Positions 43,842-46,682 of a DNA stretch of 46,682 bases are shown in pieces. The stretch comes from an uncultured Clostridiaceae bacterium (GTDB lineage Bacteria > Bacillota > Clostridia > TANB77 > CAG-508). Positions within the stretch are counted from its first letter, which is position 1, and every line of letters begins with the position of its first letter. The translations under genes and the position numbers were made by a program. The stretch covers positions 1 through 46,682 of the forward strand of contig CANRSN010000016.1 of the NCBI GenBank assembly GCA_947642455.1, given 5' to 3'. The notes beneath the pieces were generated by a model that did not search any database, was not told the DNA's origin, and worked only from the letters and a program-made list of their open reading frames with translations.

Positions 43842-44135
43842 TTATTCTTCACAGCATCTACTAATCAATTTCATTCCATCACAAAATCCATTCCTACAAT
43901 ACTTCTCATTCAAATAGCAAATATAATCAAAGAAATTATCATCAAGCTGTTTCAATTGTTTCTCAACATACTTCTTATTCTGTTCAGGAACATTTCTTAA
44001 AATATTTTCTGAAATCTCCTCAAAACAAATAAAATGCTTTTTATCTTCTGCACAAGTAAGGTTAGCAATAGTATTCTCCCTAAAATCTAACCAATCTTTT
44101 AAAATATCTTCATTAACCACTCTTAAATTACTCAT
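43842..44135 (-). CDS. Small element-terminal protein, 97 aa (paralogue of 29379)
   Basis: NLRVVNEDILKDWLDFREN, EEISENILRNVPEQNKKYVEKQLKQLDDNFFDYICYLNEKY and CRNGFCDGMKLISRC align along their length with the protein at 29379-29681. ATG 44135 is chosen to match the paralogue; upstream codons show no coding character. It sits at the right end of element 2, as its paralogue does in element 1. Function unknown. Confidence 0.75.
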   Translation of the reverse strand: MSNLRVVNEDILKDWLDFRENTIANLTCAEDKKHFICFEEISENILRNVPEQNKKYVEKQLKQLDDNFFDYICYLNEKYCRNGFCDGMKLISRCCEE

Positions 44136-44223
44136 AAAAATATACCTACAAAAATTAAAAATTTTCATTTTTAAAAATGCACCCACAAGAGCCAATTTCT
44201 CAAGAACAAACGTGCTATACTCA

Positions 44224-44242
44224 TTGGGTAAAAATTGGGTAA
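44224..44242. repeat. Right inner repeat of element 2
   Basis: TTGGGTAAAAATTGGGTAA, two mismatches from 30074-30092, same orientation. A weak core-like TTCTCAC occurs at 44330. Confidence 0.5.
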
Positions 44243-44402
44243 TATCCACTCCAAAAATGCTCTGAAAAGACACAAATGTTCTATAAGTCAAAATTCTTGT
44301 AAATACCTAAATACCAACAAAAACTCTAATTCTCACAAATTCACAAAAAAACGTTCAAATGTCGCTCTATATAAGAAGACATATATCATTTGTAAAAAAT
44401 TC

Positions 44403-44512
44403 AAGAAAAAAAGAGTACAATTTGTTTCATTTCACAGATATAACATTTGCTCAAGTACTATAATATTTATTTTAACAAAGTTTTGCACAGGGAAGCTCCC
44501 ACAGTGGACATG
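44403..44512. mobile_element. Second, decayed copy of the sigE-adjacent repeat element
   Basis: From AAAAAAAGAGTACAATTTG through CAAGTACTATAATATTTATT to GAAGCTCCCACAGTGGACATG this stretch matches the element at 10151-10371, in inverted orientation judged by its central part. The second arm is missing or strongly degraded (AAAAGCTTTGTCAAA at about 44540 may be a trace). It lies about 150 bp upstream of sigG. Confidence 0.75.
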
Positions 44513-44600
44513 AAATCATGCTATTTCCTGATATATAAAAGCTTTGTCAAACATTATACACAAGATTGCAAAAGCAATTCTGCTACAAACAATATTGAAT

Positions 44601-44629
44601 GAATACAAAACTTTTTATTGGAAATACTA
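44601..44629 (+). promoter_or_regulatory. Candidate forespore (sigma-F/G type) promoter for sigG
   Basis: GAATA (44601-44605), 14-bp spacer and GGAAATACTA (44620-44629), which fits the sigma-F -10 consensus GGNRANANTW; the -35 is imperfect. In Bacillus sigG is transcribed by sigma-F and then by sigma-G. Confidence 0.4.
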
Positions 44630-44662
44630 AATATAGGAATTTTTCTTAAAAAGGAGTTTTGT

Positions 44663-45436
44663 ATGGGAAATAAAGTAGAAATATGCGGTGTAGATACATC
44701 AAAGATACCTGTGCTATCAACTGAAGAAAAAAATGAGCTATTCCTAAAAATAAAAAATGGAGATGATAAGGCAAGAGATATTTTTATAAATGGAAATTTA
44801 AGATTAGTATTAAGTGTAATAAAAAGATTTTATGGAAGAGGGGAAAATTTGGATGATTTATTTCAAGTAGGATGTATAGGTTTAATTAAAGCAATGGACA
44901 ATTTCGATTTAGAACAGAATGTACAATTTTCAACATATGCTGTTCCTATGATAATTGGAGAGATAAGAAGGTATTTAAGAGATAATAATCCTATAAGAGT
45001 TAGCAGATCTGTAAGAGATTTAGCATATAAAGCATTGAGTGTAAAAGATAGAATGATGAAAGAAAATCAAAAGGAAGTTACAATAGAAGAGATAGCAAAA
45101 GAATTGGGGGTCAATAAAGAAGAAGTGGTATTTAGTCTTGATGCAATTCAAGAGCCTATTTCACTTCAAGAGCCTGTATATGGTGATGGAACAGAGAATT
45201 TATATATTATGGATCAAGTAAGTGATACTAAAAATACAGATGAAATATGGACTGAAAATATTACTATTTTGGAAGCAATGAAAAAATTGAATGAAAAAGA
45301 AAAGATGATAGTTAATAAAAGATTTTTCGAAGGAAGAACTCAAATAGAAGTTGCAGAAGAAATTGGCATATCTCAAGCCCAAGTGTCAAGATTAGAAAAA
45401 AGTGCAATAGGACATATTAGAAGAATATATAAATAG
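44663..45436 (+). CDS. sigG: RNA polymerase sporulation sigma factor SigG
   Basis: The late forespore sigma factor. It begins MGNKVEICGVDTSKIPVLS, nearly identical to the characteristic SigG N-terminus, and has region 2 (NLRLVLSVIKRFYGRGENLDDLFQVGCIGLIKAMDNFD, FSTYAVPMIIGEIRRYLRDNNPIRVSRSVRDLAYKAL), region 3 and region 4 (LNEKEKMIVNKRFFEGRTQIEVAEEIGISQAQVSRLEKSAI). AAAAGGAG precedes ATG 44663; the frame extends to 44618 without support. Normally directly downstream of sigE; here separated by the island, so read-through from spoIIGA-sigE is lost and it depends on its own promoter. Confidence 0.96.
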   Translation: MGNKVEICGVDTSKIPVLSTEEKNELFLKIKNGDDKARDIFINGNLRLVLSVIKRFYGRGENLDDLFQVGCIGLIKAMDNFDLEQNVQFSTYAVPMIIGEIRRYLRDNNPIRVSRSVRDLAYKALSVKDRMMKENQKEVTIEEIAKELGVNKEEVVFSLDAIQEPISLQEPVYGDGTENLYIMDQVSDTKNTDEIWTENITILEAMKKLNEKEKMIVNKRFFEGRTQIEVAEEIGISQAQVSRLEKSAIGHIRRIYK

Positions 45437-45522
45437 ATAAATACTTTATGTTTCAACAATGAAAAGTTAAGTTATTTAAATAAGAATGAAGTATTTTGAA
45501 AATAGATGCTTTAATTTATAAA

Positions 45523-45568
45523 AAGATAGAGTATATTTTAGTCAAGCAGGCTTAAGATACTCTATCTT
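45523..45568 (+). terminator. Hairpin after sigG
   Basis: AAGATAGAGTAT (45523-45534) pairs with ATACTCTATCTT (45557-45568), a perfect 12-bp stem. There is no long T-run. Confidence 0.6.
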
Positions 45569-45726
45569 AACAAAAGTGGAACTTAAAAATAGAAAATACT
45601 ATTTTAGAATAGCCTTCTATATAAATAGTAAATTGATTCATTTTTGTAAAAAGACTAAAAATAGTAAATATGGCATAGTAATACGAATATAATATATTAA
45701 AAATTATAAGTATACAAGGAGGAAAC

Positions 45727-45960
45727 ATGCAAGATAAGGGATTAGATTTTAAACATAAAGAAGTAGTTAATATTAATAATGGAAAAAGAATGGGATATGT
45801 ACAAGATGTATGTGCAGATTTAGAAAGTGGAACAATAACATCTATAATAGTTCCAAGTGGAAATAAGTTTTTTAGTATGTTTTCTAATGCTAATGATATA
45901 GTAATTCCATGGCAACAAATAAAGTGCATAGGAGATGATATTATATTAGTAGATATATGA
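45727..45960 (+). CDS. YlmC/YmxH family sporulation-associated PRC-barrel protein
   Basis: A 77-residue PRC-barrel-type protein: FKHKEVVNINNGKRMGYVQDVCADLESGTITSIIVPSG, then NDIVIPWQQIKCIGDDIILVDI. This family is found next to sigG or other sporulation genes in Firmicutes; its role is unknown. AAGGAGG precedes ATG 45727. It confirms that the conserved sigE-sigG-ylmC neighbourhood resumes after the island. Confidence 0.9.
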   Translation: MQDKGLDFKHKEVVNINNGKRMGYVQDVCADLESGTITSIIVPSGNKFFSMFSNANDIVIPWQQIKCIGDDIILVDI

Positions 45961-46375
45961 ATGAATTTAGATTAGTTATATTGTATATTAATATTACAAT
46001 TAATTAAGTTCATGTCACTTTTAAGATTTCTTGAACAAAATTTCTAAAAATAAATATTACATTTATTAATATAATGCTAGGATATGATAGTAACACTACA
46101 TAATATAGGAATAAATTACCAATAAAAAAGTATTGATTTATGTAAAATTATGTGCTAATATATATTATAGAGTTTGATGAAACAAAATACTAAAATTTAG
46201 ATAGTAAAAATTATAATTAATAGTCTAAAATCTTTAAGTTGTAATATACTTTAATATGTAGGTATTAATTATAATGTGAAACGAGAAGATAACAACACTT
46301 TTTAGAAAAAAGTTATTGCATTGGTAACGAAGATTTTGCAAATTAAAAAAATCGACATTTTTTTAAAAAAAACTA
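45961..46375. other. Intergenic stretch, no gene seen
   Basis: Very AT-rich sequence with no plausible ORF on either strand and no clear hairpin. It probably belongs to the upstream region of the following promoters. Confidence 0.6.
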
Positions 46376-46682
46376 TTGACTTTATTATTCCTATATGTTA
46401 TTATAAAAGAGTACTAAGAAACAGATGAAAAACATATATATAATAAATATATAAATTAGTAAAAAACATTAAAAAAATCATTAGAAAATAAATTACTAAT
46501 TTATTATTTTGCACTTAAAAATATTTTTTGAAAAAGTTTAAAAAAAGTATTGACATTCATCGAAAAAAATAGTACAATACATATCGTTCACAGAAAAATA
46601 TTTAAGACAAAAAAGTACATTGAAAAGTAAACAATAAACATACCTTTGAAGAAACCAAGCGGTAGTAATTAGTACTACCAAA
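46376..46682 (+). promoter_or_regulatory. Tandem strong promoters and leader, probably of an rRNA operon
   Basis: P1: TTGACT (46376-46381), 17-bp spacer, TATTAT (46399-46404). P2: TTGACA (46550-46555), 17-bp spacer, TACAAT (46573-46578), with A-tracts upstream like UP elements. The following leader contains TACATTGAAAAGTAAACAA, similar to antitermination leaders of Firmicutes rrn operons. The 16S gene itself would lie beyond the window, so the rrn assignment is inferred. Confidence 0.55.

Larger units (their letters stand above)
29933..44340. mobile_element. Element 2: decayed relative of element 1 carrying defence genes (~14.4 kb)
   Basis: It starts at the shared tRNA-derived core, has a related inner repeat pair (30074-30092 and 44224-44242), an integrase fossil at the left end in the same place and orientation as in element 1, a fossil of the element-1 gene at 15807, and a paralogous small terminal gene at the right end. 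The right core is eroded; TTCTCAC at 44330 may be what remains. Many genes inside are broken, but both defence operons (ATPase/Toprim and hsdR-hsdM) have intact frames. Confidence 0.65.

Noticed and set aside
44325-44345. Right att core of element 2 at TTCTCAC (44330)
   Set aside because: Only about seven bases match the tRNA-derived core and the rest of the tRNA half is absent, so it is mentioned only as a possible trace.
44235-44513. Plus-strand ORF of 92 codons before sigG
   Set aside because: It runs through the element end repeat and the MITE copy and has no RBS or coding character.

Overview
The window is very AT-rich and carries a sporulation and cell-division gene order typical of endospore-forming Clostridia: murA, divIB/ftsQ, two DUF881 genes, sbp, ftsA, ftsZ, spoIIGA, sigE, (interruption), sigG, ylmC/ymxH, then what looks like the promoter and leader of an rRNA operon. 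No species can be named from the sequence alone.

Layout. (1) 1-1399: the end of a mobile element whose large serine recombinase stops exactly where the murA reading frame resumes. The junction falls on the codons of the MurA catalytic-cysteine loop, so only the C-terminal part of murA is present here. (2) 1389-10148: the division and sporulation cluster. (3) 10151-44512: a roughly 34-kb island between sigE and sigG, which are normally adjacent. It starts with a 221-bp miniature inverted-repeat element with a 9-bp target duplication and ends with a decayed copy of the same repeat just upstream of sigG. (4) 44663-46682: sigG, ylmC/ymxH and the putative rrn leader.

The island is best read as two related integrated elements in tandem. 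Element 1 (about 11050-29933) has a tyrosine integrase, an excisionase-like HTH, replication genes (replisome organiser, DnaC-like loader), a structured oriT-like region, a MobC-like protein, and a defence cargo. The cargo is an XRE-controlled type I restriction-modification (RM) operon (hsdM, hsdS with an unusual C-terminal extension, hsdR, GIY-YIG/DUF4357), an XRE-Fic protein, and a nuclease-helicase pair resembling Hachiman (HamAB). It is bounded by direct repeats corresponding to the 3' half of a tRNA-Met(CAU) gene, starting at the anticodon loop. Element 2 (29933 to about 44340) shares that boundary and has the same kind of end repeats and a paralogous terminal gene, but its integrase is reduced to 22 codons. 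It carries an OLD-like ATPase plus stand-alone Toprim-like protein, a second type I RM system (hsdR-hsdM with two opposed half-hsdS genes), a NifU-like protein, and several genes broken by frameshifts or stops. Fragments of IS21, a group II intron and a 189-bp inverted-repeat element are also present.

Together the genes describe a stacked anti-phage defence island parked inside a sporulation regulon. The most interesting unexplained items are the ATPase/Toprim pair, the HsdS C-terminal extension, the murA insertion at the active site, the orphan tRNA halves used as att sites, and the repeat pair framing the island. All family assignments come from reading motifs by eye; no database search was run.
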